From positions 223,928 to 287,927 of the forward strand of contig CABIZO010000005.1 of assembly GCA_902363255.1 (NCBI GenBank): a stretch of 64,000 bases of DNA, in the 5' to 3' direction. Shown here one piece after another: positions 26,964-35,728 of this stretch (the first letter of the stretch is position 1; every line of letters starts with the position of its first letter). The translations under genes and the position numbers were made by a program. The notes beneath the pieces were generated by a model. It did not search any database. It was not told the DNA's origin and saw only the letters and a list, made by a program, of their open reading frames with translations. Source of the stretch: Peptostreptococcaceae bacterium (lineage in GTDB: Bacteria > Bacillota > Clostridia > Peptostreptococcales > Peptostreptococcaceae).

Positions 26964-27914
26964 TTATATAAAATTAAGTCCAGGTTTCATCATGAAAATA
27001 CCAAGTATAACAATTAAAATTCCTGCATATTTGTAAATTCTTTCATTAAAAGAATTACTTATTCTAGATGAAATATAAGCAAAGGTTAGCATAATAGGAA
27101 GTGTTCCTAATGAAAATACAAACATCGATGAAGCACCCATTATCAAACTTCCACTAGATAATGCATATAGTTGCATAGTTTGTAGTGGACCACATGGTAA
27201 AAAACCGCTTAAATAACCTACTATAAATGGATTTTTATGATTATTTACGCAAGTACTCTTTTTAAAAAATGTAGGAATATTGATTTTATTAAATATTTTA
27301 ATTCCAATCATATGAAGTCCAGAAATTATCATAAAAACACCAGCGATTATTTTTATAAAACTTTGGATTTGCATGGTAGCAGAAAAAATTGAACCAAGAG
27401 CACCAACAATTCCACCAATAATAGTATAGGAGATTATGCGTCCCATATTGTAAAGTAGTGCAATTTTAAAAGATGACTTTTTATTATTGATGCTATCATT
27501 TTTATTAATAGTTTGTGTAAGTAAAATACCACCACACATTCCAACACAATGGAAGGATGTAAAAAAACCAAGTACAAATAACATAATATAAGAAGTTTCA
27601 AGGCTTGTGAAAGATGAATTTGACCCTGTTAGAGGATTATTTCCCAGGAAAAACATAGATATTACTACAATACTCAAACCTAAAACTTTTATTAACATAT
27701 TATTACTTGATGAAAAGCCAGAGTTTTTAACAGCCAACTTAATTTTATCATCATTACATAGTTCGCTTTCATAAGTAACGATAACCATGGAGTTGGCATG
27801 ATCAGCTTTTATATTTATAATACCTTGCAATTTATTAATTTCTTCTTCAACAGCTATCTCACAAGAGTGACATTTCATACCATAAACATCAAAAAATTTA
27901 GTTATTTTACTCAT
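26964..27914 (-). CDS. HMA domain fused to SafE/DsbD-type membrane protein (copper handling)
   Basis: A 316-aa protein. Residues ~4-70 are a heavy-metal-associated domain with the metal site GMKCHSC. The remainder has six or more helices of the TauE/SafE-DsbD_2 type, with Cys-containing intramembrane motifs FHCVGMCGG and LPCGPLQTM in helices. The family moves sulfur compounds, electrons or metals across the membrane; the HMA head and the neighbours (two-component system, CopA) argue for copper. It is divergent from the response regulator gene and carries the same operator-promoter layout as copA. Start ATG follows GAGGTACGATA. Confidence 0.8.
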   Translation of the reverse strand: MSKITKFFDVYGMKCHSCEIAVEEEINKLQGIINIKADHANSMVIVTYESELCNDDKIKLAVKNSGFSSSNNMLIKVLGLSIVVISMFFLGNNPLTGSNSSFTSLETSYIMLFVLGFFTSFHCVGMCGGILLTQTINKNDSINNKKSSFKIALLYNMGRIISYTIIGGIVGALGSIFSATMQIQSFIKIIAGVFMIISGLHMIGIKIFNKINIPTFFKKSTCVNNHKNPFIVGYLSGFLPCGPLQTMQLYALSSGSLIMGASSMFVFSLGTLPIMLTFAYISSRISNSFNERIYKYAGILIVILGIFMMKPGLNFI

Positions 27915-27952
27915 TATCGTACCTCAATATTAAATAAATTTATATCATGTAT

Positions 27953-27984
27953 ATTATATTCTAAAATTATGAAAAAATAATGAA
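27953..27984 (-). promoter_or_regulatory. Response-regulator-type operator and promoter of the HMA-SafE gene
   Basis: Read on the minus strand: TTCATTA, four bases, TTCATAA, eight bases, TATAAT (-10 at 27958-27953). The half-sites are 11 bp apart, and no -35 box is present. Spacing is the same as at copA. Confidence 0.65.
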
Positions 27985-28009
27985 GAATGAAAAGATTTAA
28001 ATTAAAAAA

Positions 28010-28041
28010 TTCACAAAAAATCTATAATTCTATGCTATTGT
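28010..28041 (+). promoter_or_regulatory. Degenerate copy of the same operator-promoter before the two-component genes
   Basis: TTCACAA (28010-28016), four bases, TCTATAA (28021-28027), eight bases, TATTGT (28036-28041). The spacing is identical to the other two sites, with one or two mismatches per half-site; suggests weak autoregulation. Confidence 0.5.
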
Positions 28042-28071
28042 AAACTTAGAAGAAAATTTTTAGGAGGATTC

Positions 28072-28740
28072 ATGTTTAATATATTATTAGTAGATGATGA
28101 GAAAAAGATAACCGAAGTTGTAAAAGCTTATTTAGATAAAGAAGGATATAATGTTTCTGTAGCATATGATGGTAATGAAGCATTGAATTTATTTAATAAC
28201 AATGAATTTGATTTAGTGATTTTAGATAGAATGCTACCAGACATAAGTGGAGAAGAAATTTGTGAAAAAATTAGAGAAACATCTTTAGTACATATAATAA
28301 TGTTAACGGCAAAAACTGAAGATGAAGACAAAATAGATGGATTTAATGTGGGATGTGATGACTATATTTGCAAACCTTTCAATGTAAAGGAATTAGTCTT
28401 AAGAGTAAAGGCTGTATTTAGAAAAATAAAAAAAGAGGAAATTATAAAAGTTAAGGATGAAATAGAAATCAATACTTTATCGCATGAAGTTAAAATAAGA
28501 GAGAAAGATATAAGTTTAACTAATACAGAATATAAGCTACTATTATTATTTGTAAATAATCAAAAGAAAATTTTTACTAGGGAAGAATTATTAGAATTAG
28601 TTACTGATGATTATTATGAAAAATTTGATAGGATTATAGATGCTCATATTAAAAATCTAAGACAAAAAATAGAGGAAGATACTAGAAAACCAAAAATAAT
28701 ACAAACAGTGTACGGAGTGGGGTATAAATTTGGAATTTAA
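28072..28740 (+). CDS. OmpR-family response regulator (probable copper response)
   Basis: A 222-aa regulator: receiver domain (about 1-115) with acidic pocket D8/D9, phospho-acceptor Asp52 (LVILDRMLP), conserved Thr (MLTAKTE) and Lys (YICKPFN); winged-helix DNA-binding domain (about 125-222). OmpR-type proteins bind direct repeats with 10-11 bp period, as found at three promoters here. The next gene, its kinase, overlaps its 3' end by 11 bases. The copper link is inferred from flanking genes only. Confidence 0.9.
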   Translation: MFNILLVDDEKKITEVVKAYLDKEGYNVSVAYDGNEALNLFNNNEFDLVILDRMLPDISGEEICEKIRETSLVHIIMLTAKTEDEDKIDGFNVGCDDYICKPFNVKELVLRVKAVFRKIKKEEIIKVKDEIEINTLSHEVKIREKDISLTNTEYKLLLLFVNNQKKIFTREELLELVTDDYYEKFDRIIDAHIKNLRQKIEEDTRKPKIIQTVYGVGYKFGI

Positions 28741-29821
28741 TAAGAAAAAATTAAATCTTAATAAAAAATTAATATTTTACTTAGCCATGGTAATGATAGG
28801 AATAATAGTAATAATGGCCATAAGTATAAACTTATCGGTAGAAAATAAAATTATTTATTACTTTTCAAATATGGTTGAATTATCTAAAGAATCTTTAACT
28901 GAAAGTAGAGAATTATTTTTACAAGATATGACTAACTTAATTATAGGCATATCTTTACTTATGATTATAGTTGTAATAGCAATTGCTGTATTTTTATCTC
29001 AAAAGATTTCAAAGCCTATAATAGTTGTATCAAAAATGACAGATTTTATAAAAAAAGGAGGATATGACCAAACATTGGAATATGAAAGTTCTATTGTTGA
29101 GATAGATAATTTAATAAATTCTATCAATGAACTATCAAGAGAGTTATATAAAATGGAGAATATGAGAAAAAAATTAACTTCTGATATTTCCCATGAACTT
29201 AGGACTCCTTTAACAAGTATACAAACTCACTTAGAAGCTATGATAGACGGCATATGGGAACCATCTCCAGAAAGGTTAAATAGTGTAAATGAAGAAGTAA
29301 TAAGGCTTAGCCATTTAGTTAATCAACTTAAAAATTTAGCAAAATTTGATAGCGAAGAAAATAAATTAAATTTAAAATATGAAAACCTAACTCAAATTGT
29401 TAAAAATATTATATATAACAATGAAGGGTTTGCTATGGAAAAAAATATAAAAATAAAATATGAGCTGGAAGAAATTAATGCAACTATAGATAAAGAAAAA
29501 ATAACTCAAGTAATAGTTAATTTACTTTCTAATGCTATTAGATATACCTGCATGGATGGTGAAATTTTAATAAAGTTATACAAGAAAAATGATTTTATTA
29601 AAATTACTGTAAAAGATAATGGTATAGGAATACCAGAAGAAAGTTTAGATTATATATTTGAAAGATTTTATAGAGTTGATAAATCTAGATGTAGAAATAC
29701 AGGAGGAACAGGAATAGGACTTACAATATGTAAATCTATAATTGATTTACATAAAGGGAAAATAGAAGTAAAAAGTAAAATAAATGAAGGAAGTGAATTT
29801 ATAATTACACTTCCTTCTTAA
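28730..29821 (+). CDS. Sensor histidine kinase, partner of the preceding regulator
   Basis: A 363-aa kinase starting at TTG inside the end of the regulator gene, 8 bases after GGAGTGGGG. Two helices (about 13-33 and 68-90) enclose an extracytoplasmic loop of only ~35 residues, then HAMP, the dimerisation/phosphoacceptor domain with His in SDISHELRTPL, and the ATPase domain with N box NLLSNAIRYT, G1 DNGIGIPEE and G2 TGGTGIGL. The short loop contains no obvious Cys/His copper site, so sensing may be within the membrane or through a partner. Confidence 0.9.
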   Translation: MEFNKKKLNLNKKLIFYLAMVMIGIIVIMAISINLSVENKIIYYFSNMVELSKESLTESRELFLQDMTNLIIGISLLMIIVVIAIAVFLSQKISKPIIVVSKMTDFIKKGGYDQTLEYESSIVEIDNLINSINELSRELYKMENMRKKLTSDISHELRTPLTSIQTHLEAMIDGIWEPSPERLNSVNEEVIRLSHLVNQLKNLAKFDSEENKLNLKYENLTQIVKNIIYNNEGFAMEKNIKIKYELEEINATIDKEKITQVIVNLLSNAIRYTCMDGEILIKLYKKNDFIKITVKDNGIGIPEESLDYIFERFYRVDKSRCRNTGGTGIGLTICKSIIDLHKGKIEVKSKINEGSEFIITLPS

Positions 29822-29832
29822 AAAGTTTTATC

Positions 29833-29864
29833 TTCATAAAATCTTCATAAAGTTGCTGTAAGAT
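29833..29864 (+). promoter_or_regulatory. Response-regulator-type operator and promoter of copA
   Basis: TTCATAA (29833-29839), four bases, TTCATAA (29844-29850), eight bases, TAAGAT -10 (29859-29864). The half-sites are perfect direct repeats with an 11-bp period, taking the place of a -35 box. Confidence 0.7.
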
Positions 29865-29918
29865 GTGATTGTAGCAAGATAAATAGAATAAAAATGATTT
29901 ATGAAAGGAGATAAATTA

Positions 29919-32402
29919 ATGGATACAAAAATGAATGTTGATGATATAAAAATAAGTGGAATGACGTGTGCATCTTGCGCAAAAGCAGTAGAAAGAGCAG
30001 TAAAAAAACTAGATTCTAGTGTGGAAGCCAGTGTAAATATCGCAACAGAAAAACTAAGTATATCTTATGATAAAGAAAAAGTAAAAAATGAGGATATAGA
30101 AAAAGCTATAGAAAAGGCTGGTTTTGGAGTAATTAAGGAAGAAAAAAATAAAGAAGTAATAATTCCCATAGGAGGAATGACATGCGCATCTTGTGTAAAA
30201 GCTGTTGAAAGAGCAGTGAAAAAAATAGAAGGTGTGAATAATGTTCAAGTTAATTTAGCAACGGAAAAAGCAGCAATAGATTATATACCAAGCAAAGTGA
30301 AGTTATATGAGATAAAAGCTGCTATAGAAAAAGCTGGTTTTAAAGTTCTAGAAATGGATAAGAAAGTATCAGTTGATGAGGATAAATTAAGAAAAGAAAA
30401 AGAAATGAACACTTTGCTTACTAAGTTTATAATATCAGCTATATTTGCAGTGCCACTATTTTATATAGCAATGGGACATATGATACCGGCACCAATTGGA
30501 CCATTACCATTACCTAAGATAATAGATCCTAGTGTAAATCCGTTAAACTTTGCACTTACTCAATTGTTTTTAACTATACCGATAGTAATAGCAGGAAATA
30601 AGTTTTTCTCTAAAGGTGTTAAATCTATGATAGCAAAAGCGCCTACAATGGATTCACTAATCACCATAGGATCTAGTGCAGCTCTTATATATAGTTTATA
30701 TTCATTATATTTAGTATATAATGGTGATAAAATGGCCGTACATCATATGTATTTTGAAAGTGCAGGAGTAATAATAACTCTAGTATTACTAGGGAAGTAT
30801 TTTGAATCTCGTGCAAAAGGAAAAACAGGAGAAGCTATTAAAAAGTTAATGGGACTTAGCCCTAAAACAGCTATAATAGTGAAAGATGATAAAGAAATAG
30901 AAATACCAATAGAAGAAGTTGAAGTTGGAGATATTATAGTAGTTAAACCAGGGTCTAAAATTCCTGTAGATGGTACTGTTGTAGAAGGACATACTTCTGT
31001 AGATGAATCAATGTTAACTGGAGAAAGTATACCGGTAGAGAAAAATATTGGTAGTTCAGTAGTAGGTGCAAGTATAAATAAAAATGGCACGATAAGATTT
31101 AAGGCTGAAAAGGTAGGTAGTGATACAGTTATTTCACAAATAATTAAATTGGTGGAAGATGCTCAAGGGTCTAAAGCTCCAATAGCAAAATTAGCTGATA
31201 TTATTGCAGGATACTTTGTTCCGGTTGTTGTTGTTATAGCTATAATTGCAGGACTTGCTTGGTTTATAGCTGGTAAAGGAACAGTGTTTTCATTAACAGT
31301 ATTTATATCAGTTTTAGTTATAGCTTGTCCTTGTGCATTAGGTCTTGCTACACCTACAGCTATAATGGTTGGGACTGGAAAAGGTGCAGAAAATGGAATA
31401 CTTATAAAAGGTGGAGAGGCACTAGAAACTACTCATAAAATAAATACTATAGTATTTGATAAAACAGGTACAATAACTGAAGGTAAACCAGTAGTTACAG
31501 ATATAGTAGTTGCCAATAATATAAATGAAGATGAATTATTAAAAATAGCAGCCAGTGCAGAAAAATCTTCTGAACATCCACTGGGAGAAGCTATAGTAAA
31601 AAATTGTGAAGAAAAGAATTTAGGGTTCTATAAAATAGATAAATTTATGGCAGTTCCAGGTCATGGTATAGAAGTAGAAATAAATAATAGCAATGTATTA
31701 CTTGGAAATATTAAATTAATGAAAGATAAAAATATTCATATAGAAAATTTAGAAGATAAATCTGATAAATTAGCTAGTGAAGGAAAAACACCTATGTATA
31801 TCGCAATAGATAATAAAATTGCTGGAATAATAGCTGTTGCTGATGTTGTTAAAGAAAATAGTGCAAAAGCTATTAAAAAACTTCATGATATGGGAATAGA
31901 AGTTGCAATGATCACTGGAGATAATAAAAAGACAGCAGCGGCAATTGCTTCTCAAGTTGGCATAGATAGGATTTTAGCAGAAGTTTTACCACAAGATAAA
32001 TCAAGTGAAGTTAAAAAACTTCAAGATGAAGGTAAATTCGTTGCAATGGTAGGTGATGGAATAAACGATGCACCAGCATTAGCTCAAGCAGATATTGGTA
32101 TAGCTATAGGAAGTGGTACAGATGTGGCTATGGAATCTGCTGATATAGTTTTAATGAGAAGTGATTTATTAGATGTACCAACAGCTATAAGACTTAGCAA
32201 AAGTACAATGACTAATATAAAAGAGAACTTATTCTGGGCATTTGGTTATAATGTAATAGGTATACCAGTAGCGGCTGGAGTTTTATATTTATTCGGTGGA
32301 CCGCTTTTAAGTCCAGTAATAGCAGCTCTTGCCATGGCATTTAGTTCAACTTCAGTTTTATTAAACGCATTAAGACTTAAAAGATTTAAGGTAGAAAAAT
32401 AA
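29919..32402 (+). CDS. copA: Copper-exporting P1B-type ATPase
   Basis: An 827-aa copper(I) pump. Two N-terminal HMA domains each carry GMTCASC (first at C17/C20). The membrane part has eight helices with the transport site CPC in IACPCALGLATP, and the P1B-1 markers YN (FGYNVIGIP) and MxxSS (MAFSSTS) in the last helices, which favour Cu(I). Catalytic motifs: TGES, DKTGT with phosphorylated Asp, SEHPLGEA, and GDGINDAPALA. Start ATG 29919 follows AAGGAG; the frame from 29901 begins before that site. No CopZ, CsoR or CopY gene is next to it; the two-component system takes their place. Confidence 0.95.
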   Translation: MDTKMNVDDIKISGMTCASCAKAVERAVKKLDSSVEASVNIATEKLSISYDKEKVKNEDIEKAIEKAGFGVIKEEKNKEVIIPIGGMTCASCVKAVERAVKKIEGVNNVQVNLATEKAAIDYIPSKVKLYEIKAAIEKAGFKVLEMDKKVSVDEDKLRKEKEMNTLLTKFIISAIFAVPLFYIAMGHMIPAPIGPLPLPKIIDPSVNPLNFALTQLFLTIPIVIAGNKFFSKGVKSMIAKAPTMDSLITIGSSAALIYSLYSLYLVYNGDKMAVHHMYFESAGVIITLVLLGKYFESRAKGKTGEAIKKLMGLSPKTAIIVKDDKEIEIPIEEVEVGDIIVVKPGSKIPVDGTVVEGHTSVDESMLTGESIPVEKNIGSSVVGASINKNGTIRFKAEKVGSDTVISQIIKLVEDAQGSKAPIAKLADIIAGYFVPVVVVIAIIAGLAWFIAGKGTVFSLTVFISVLVIACPCALGLATPTAIMVGTGKGAENGILIKGGEALETTHKINTIVFDKTGTITEGKPVVTDIVVANNINEDELLKIAASAEKSSEHPLGEAIVKNCEEKNLGFYKIDKFMAVPGHGIEVEINNSNVLLGNIKLMKDKNIHIENLEDKSDKLASEGKTPMYIAIDNKIAGIIAVADVVKENSAKAIKKLHDMGIEVAMITGDNKKTAAAIASQVGIDRILAEVLPQDKSSEVKKLQDEGKFVAMVGDGINDAPALAQADIGIAIGSGTDVAMESADIVLMRSDLLDVPTAIRLSKSTMTNIKENLFWAFGYNVIGIPVAAGVLYLFGGPLLSPVIAALAMAFSSTSVLLNALRLKRFKVEK

Positions 32403-32405
32403 ATT

Positions 32406-32437
32406 AAAAGGCTAATCTAATTTTAGATTAGCCTTTT
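32406..32437 (+). terminator. Terminator after copA
   Basis: AAAAGGCTAATCTA pairs with TAGATTAGCCTTTT. Confidence 0.85.
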
Positions 32438-32558
32438 ATAATTTAATAAATCTTATGACTATTTTTATAATAGATAGTTACTATATTTTTTATAATTGTG
32501 TAAAATAAATGTTAGAAAATATTTTAAATAAAATAAGATAAAATGAGGAGATTATATC

Positions 32559-32966
32559 ATGAGTATAAAAATGGTACATCATGTTTGTATACAAACAGCA
32601 AATTATAAAGAATCATTAAATTTTTATAATAATATATTAGGTTTTGAAATTATAAATGAAACAAAGGATTTTCATGGACGAGAATATAATACTTGGTTGA
32701 AATTAGATAATTTTATGATAGAGTTACAAACACCTAAAAGTAAGGATAATTTCAACGAATGGAGTAATTTAAATGCAGGACCAGTGCATCTAGGATTTAT
32801 GGTTGATAATGTGGAAGAAGAATATGAAAGAATAAGAAATCTAGGATATACGGATTTTAAAGTGAAAAATGGAGAAATAGTTTATAAAGTAGAGGGTGAG
32901 AGTCTGTTTAAAATAAATGCACCAGAAGGAACAGAAATAGAAATAAGAGATACTGATATAAAATAG
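32559..32966 (+). CDS. Glyoxalase/VOC superfamily protein
   Basis: A 135-aa metal-binding protein of the vicinal-oxygen-chelate fold with two beta-alpha-beta-beta-beta units. Candidate ligands are a His in MVHHVCIQT, Glu in FMIELQTP, His in GPVHLGF and Glu near the end (GTEIEIRD), the usual H-E-H-E order of glyoxalase I and related isomerases. Substrate cannot be assigned; the family also includes fosfomycin-type resistance enzymes and epimerases. ATG follows GAGGAG. Own transcription unit. Confidence 0.8.
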   Translation: MSIKMVHHVCIQTANYKESLNFYNNILGFEIINETKDFHGREYNTWLKLDNFMIELQTPKSKDNFNEWSNLNAGPVHLGFMVDNVEEEYERIRNLGYTDFKVKNGEIVYKVEGESLFKINAPEGTEIEIRDTDIK

Positions 32967-32994
32967 AAACAATATACTTACGCGACATTAATAT

Positions 32995-33035
32995 TTGACC
33001 ATATCAATTAATAGTGATATAATTGACATCATCAA
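32995..33035 (+). promoter_or_regulatory. Promoter with two MarR-type operator sites
   Basis: TTGACC (32995-33000) and TATAAT (33018-33023) are 17 bases apart. TTGACCATATCAA (32995-33007) covers the -35 and TTGACATCATCAA (33023-33035) lies just after the -10; both have the form TTGA-N5-TCAA. An 11-bp inverted repeat (32988-32998 with 33032-33042) brackets the whole promoter. The MarR gene two positions downstream is the likely repressor. Confidence 0.6.
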
Positions 33036-33054
33036 ATATTAAGGAAGTGATTAT

Positions 33055-33615
33055 ATGAATAAACTAGATATATTTATAAATGAATTATGTGGAGTATTTA
33101 GTAATGAAGAACAAATAAAAAAAGAGTTAGACTCAGGAAATCAAAAACATCCCAAAGCAAAACATATCAATGGTATTTGCAATGATAAAATAATTAATTT
33201 ACCTGATAATTTTGAAGGATATTTTGTTATAGAAGAAAGTTATTATGAACAAGAAAATCATAAAAATATTCTTCCACACTTATTCTTATTTACATTAGAT
33301 GTAAATAAGAATATAGTTTTAACATCTTATGATATTCCGACTGATATTCCTAAAGAAGAATTTAGAAATGATAATGAAAATTTAGTTATGGATTATAATA
33401 AGCTTCGTGTTTCTTCAAAGTTTACACCTATGACCTATAAAGATAATAATGGTGTATATGAAGGGAGAAGTATAAGTAATTTCACTGAAGTAACAGAATT
33501 TACTTTAGAAGAGAAAATAGAAAATAATAAAATGTATGTAAGTGAAGTATTTAGAAAAAATGGAAAAGTAACTTTTGGATTTATTGATCCTATAGTTTAT
33601 GAAAAGATAAATTAG
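33055..33615 (+). CDS. Unknown protein in operon with a MarR regulator
   Basis: A 186-aa soluble protein, no signal peptide or membrane helix. Strand-rich pattern (FEGYFVIEESYYEQ, LPHLFLFTLDVNKNIVLTSYDIP, NNKMYVSEVFRKNGKVTFGFIDP) suggests a beta-barrel of the lipocalin or FABP sort, but I do not recognise the family. It precedes the MarR gene by 15 bases and shares its operator-promoter, so it is probably the regulated target, perhaps a binder of a hydrophobic ligand. ATG follows AAGGAAGTG. Confidence 0.7.
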   Translation: MNKLDIFINELCGVFSNEEQIKKELDSGNQKHPKAKHINGICNDKIINLPDNFEGYFVIEESYYEQENHKNILPHLFLFTLDVNKNIVLTSYDIPTDIPKEEFRNDNENLVMDYNKLRVSSKFTPMTYKDNNGVYEGRSISNFTEVTEFTLEEKIENNKMYVSEVFRKNGKVTFGFIDPIVYEKIN

Positions 33616-33630
33616 AAAAGAGGTATAAAT

Positions 33631-34044
33631 TTGGAATATAAAATACTAGGAAAGTATTTATCAGATTTAAATAGAGACTTTATAAAATACTCTGAACCTA
33701 TATTATCTGAATATAGTCTAACACTTAATATGTGGCGCTGTATGATGATAATAGAAAGTAATAAAAGTTGTAATTTAAAAGATATAGCTGAATCCTTAAA
33801 TGTAGATAATGCTATAATTACTAGAAACATAAAAAAATTAGAAGAATTAAATTATATTATAAAAGTTAAGAGGCCAGAAGATAATAGATATTTTAATTTA
33901 TGTCTTACAGATAAAGGAGTATTCACTCTTAATATAATTAATAAATATCAAGATACATGGTATGAGAAAGTAATTAAAGATTTTAGCGAATATGAATCTT
34001 CTACTTTAATTAATTTGCTAAAAAAACTTTGTAGTAATATTTAG
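33631..34044 (+). CDS. MarR-family transcriptional regulator
   Basis: A 137-aa winged-helix regulator starting at TTG after AGAGG. The DNA-binding region is visible at about 45-100 (CNLKDIAESLNVDNAIITRNIKKLEELNYI, then the wing VKRPEDNRYFNLCLTDKG). MarR proteins usually repress their own operon and release it on binding a small lipophilic molecule. The two TTGA-N5-TCAA sites at the operon promoter are its likely operators. Confidence 0.88.
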   Translation: MEYKILGKYLSDLNRDFIKYSEPILSEYSLTLNMWRCMMIIESNKSCNLKDIAESLNVDNAIITRNIKKLEELNYIIKVKRPEDNRYFNLCLTDKGVFTLNIINKYQDTWYEKVIKDFSEYESSTLINLLKKLCSNI

Positions 34045-34060
34045 GATTGTTATTCAACTT

Positions 34061-34103
34061 AAAAATAAAGAAGTGGGTAATTTACAGTTATCCACTTCTT
34101 TTT
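34061..34103. terminator. Bidirectional terminator between MarR and DUF1540 genes
   Basis: AAAGAAGTGGGTAA pairs with TTATCCACTTCTTT (one G-U pair) with T/A runs on both sides. Confidence 0.85.
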
Positions 34104-34115
34104 GTGACAATTTAC

Positions 34116-34433
34116 TTATGCATGTTTAAATGTAGTGCAATTAGCTTCAGTATAAACAACTACATTATTTCCATTTACAGTAATATTTTCTGCAGTACAA
34201 GCTTGATTTCTATTATAAACACAAGATTGAACAGTACAAACTAATGCATCGCATGGTCCACAAGCATTTGTATTATTAGTTAATTTAGAATAATCTCTCA
34301 TATCAAGGAAGTTTCCGCAACTAGTATTACATGAATCTTTTGCTTGACCACCTTTGATATTAACTATATTTGAATAACAAACACTAGATTTATTATGAGA
34401 ACAATTAGTTACATTACAATTAATTTTTGCCAT
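34116..34433 (-). CDS. DUF1540 cysteine-rich protein (two domains)
   Basis: A 105-aa small protein with two copies of the DUF1540 cysteine pattern: CNVTNCSHNKSSVC...CNTSC in residues 6-40 and CGPCDALVCTVQSCVYNRNQAC...C in 58-100. Such proteins are widespread in spore-forming clostridia and probably bind metal; function is unknown. It is immediately downstream (11 bases) of the reverse rubrerythrin gene, suggesting cotranscription and a possible oxidative stress or metal role. ATG follows TAGGAGG. Confidence 0.88.
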   Translation of the reverse strand: MAKINCNVTNCSHNKSSVCYSNIVNIKGGQAKDSCNTSCGNFLDMRDYSKLTNNTNACGPCDALVCTVQSCVYNRNQACTAENITVNGNNVVVYTEANCTTFKHA

Positions 34434-34444
34434 TTCAAAACCTC

Positions 34445-34990
34445 CTATTTAGAAAAATATCTATCTAGTAAACCTTTAAATGCTCTACCATGTCTAGCTT
34501 CATCTTTACACATTTCATGAACAGTGTCATGTATGGCATCAAGATTAGCTTTTTTAGCAGCTGTAGCTAATTCTTTTTTACCAGCACAAGCTCCGAATTC
34601 AGCTTCGACTCTAGCAGATAAGTTTTGTTTAGTACTAGGATAGACAACTTCGCCTAAGATTTCGGCAAATTTAGAGGCATGTTCAGCTTCTTCCCAAGCT
34701 ATTCTTTTATAAGCTTCGGCAACTTCTGGATAGCCTTCTCTATCGGCTTGTCTACTCATAGCAATATACATTCCAACTTCTGTACATTCACCTAGAAAGT
34801 TTGCTCTTAGACCTTCGATTATTTCATTGTCTATATCTTTTGCAATACCGATTCTATGTTCATCAGCCCAAACCATTTCGTCTTGAGCTTCGACGAACTT
34901 ATCAGCACCAACTTTACAAATTGGACAGACTTCAGGAGGAGCATCTCCCTCATGTATGTATCCACAAACAGTACAAATAAATTTTTTCAT
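34445..34990 (-). CDS. Reverse rubrerythrin (peroxide/oxygen reductase)
   Basis: A 181-aa non-heme iron protein. The rubredoxin-like domain is at the N-terminus (CTVCGYIHEGDAPPEVCPIC, residues 6-25), followed by the four-helix ferritin-like diiron domain with ExxH-type ligands (LGECTEVGMYIAMSR, EEAEHASKFAEIL, EAEFGACAG, CKDEARHGRAF). This order, opposite to classical rubrerythrin, defines reverse rubrerythrins, which in clostridia reduce H2O2 and O2 with NADH through partner proteins. ATG follows AAAGGAG. Confidence 0.92.
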   Translation of the reverse strand: MKKFICTVCGYIHEGDAPPEVCPICKVGADKFVEAQDEMVWADEHRIGIAKDIDNEIIEGLRANFLGECTEVGMYIAMSRQADREGYPEVAEAYKRIAWEEAEHASKFAEILGEVVYPSTKQNLSARVEAEFGACAGKKELATAAKKANLDAIHDTVHEMCKDEARHGRAFKGLLDRYFSK

Positions 34991-35194
34991 TTATTACACT
35001 CCTTTGTTTATTTATGTAACAATTTTATTATTTTCATTAGCAACTAAAGATATGCATTAAAAAAATAATAAATTTTATTTTTATATTGTTAATAAAAGTT
35101 TTATTTAGTATGATAAAAATTAAGTTTAAAAATAGACTGTAAAAATATTTGTAAGAGTAATTAGTATAAAAAGAGGGAAGAGAGTAAATGGAGT

Positions 35195-35722
35195 ATGATG
35201 AATTTTAAAGATATTTCTTATTTGAAAAAAGGTAATAAAAAACAACAAAAGAGTTATGACATACTTTCTGAAATAGATATTTTTACTATATTGAAAAAAT
35301 TTGACCCTATATTAGTGGGTACTATACCATTAGATATAGATATTGAAAAAAGTGATTTAGATATAGTTTGTCAAGTAAATGATTTTGAAGAGTTCAGACA
35401 AATATTATTAGATAGTTTTAGCAATTATGATAACTTTAAAATTAAGTATCAATATGAATATATACTTGTATGTAATTTTGTTGTATATGATATGGAAATT
35501 GAAATATATGCTTCAAATACTGAGTCTCATAAAACTTATGGATATAGACATATGGTAATTGAGTATAAGTTGTTGAATTTATATGGTGAAAAATTTAAAG
35601 AAGAAGTAATTAATCTTAAGAGAGAAGGATTAAAAACAGAGCCAGCTTTTGCAAAAATACTAAATTTAAAAGGAAACCCATATGAAGAATTATTAAAATA
35701 TGAAAAGTATTTGCTAGATTAA
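35195..35722 (+). CDS. DUF4269 family protein (nucleotidyltransferase-like fold)
   Basis: A 175-aa soluble protein. The segment VGTIPLDIDIEKSDLDIVCQV has the spacing of a nucleotidyltransferase active site (a GT.P then SDLDIV, giving two Asp), and EIEIYAS could supply a third acidic residue. The C-terminal part with TEPAFAKILNLKGNPYEELL is typical of DUF4269. Substrate unknown. Two adjacent ATGs (35195, 35198) follow GGAG; either could start. Single gene with a strong terminator. Confidence 0.78.
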   Translation: MMNFKDISYLKKGNKKQQKSYDILSEIDIFTILKKFDPILVGTIPLDIDIEKSDLDIVCQVNDFEEFRQILLDSFSNYDNFKIKYQYEYILVCNFVVYDMEIEIYASNTESHKTYGYRHMVIEYKLLNLYGEKFKEEVINLKREGLKTEPAFAKILNLKGNPYEELLKYEKYLLD

Positions 35723-35728
35723 AATAAT

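Noticed and set aside
30743..31090. 115-codon minus-strand frame inside copA
   Set aside because: Antisense shadow of the conserved ATPase domain region.
32988..33042. Wide 11-bp inverted repeat read as an RNA hairpin
   Set aside because: The arms are 33 bases apart and bracket a strong promoter, so a DNA operator role fits better than an RNA structure.
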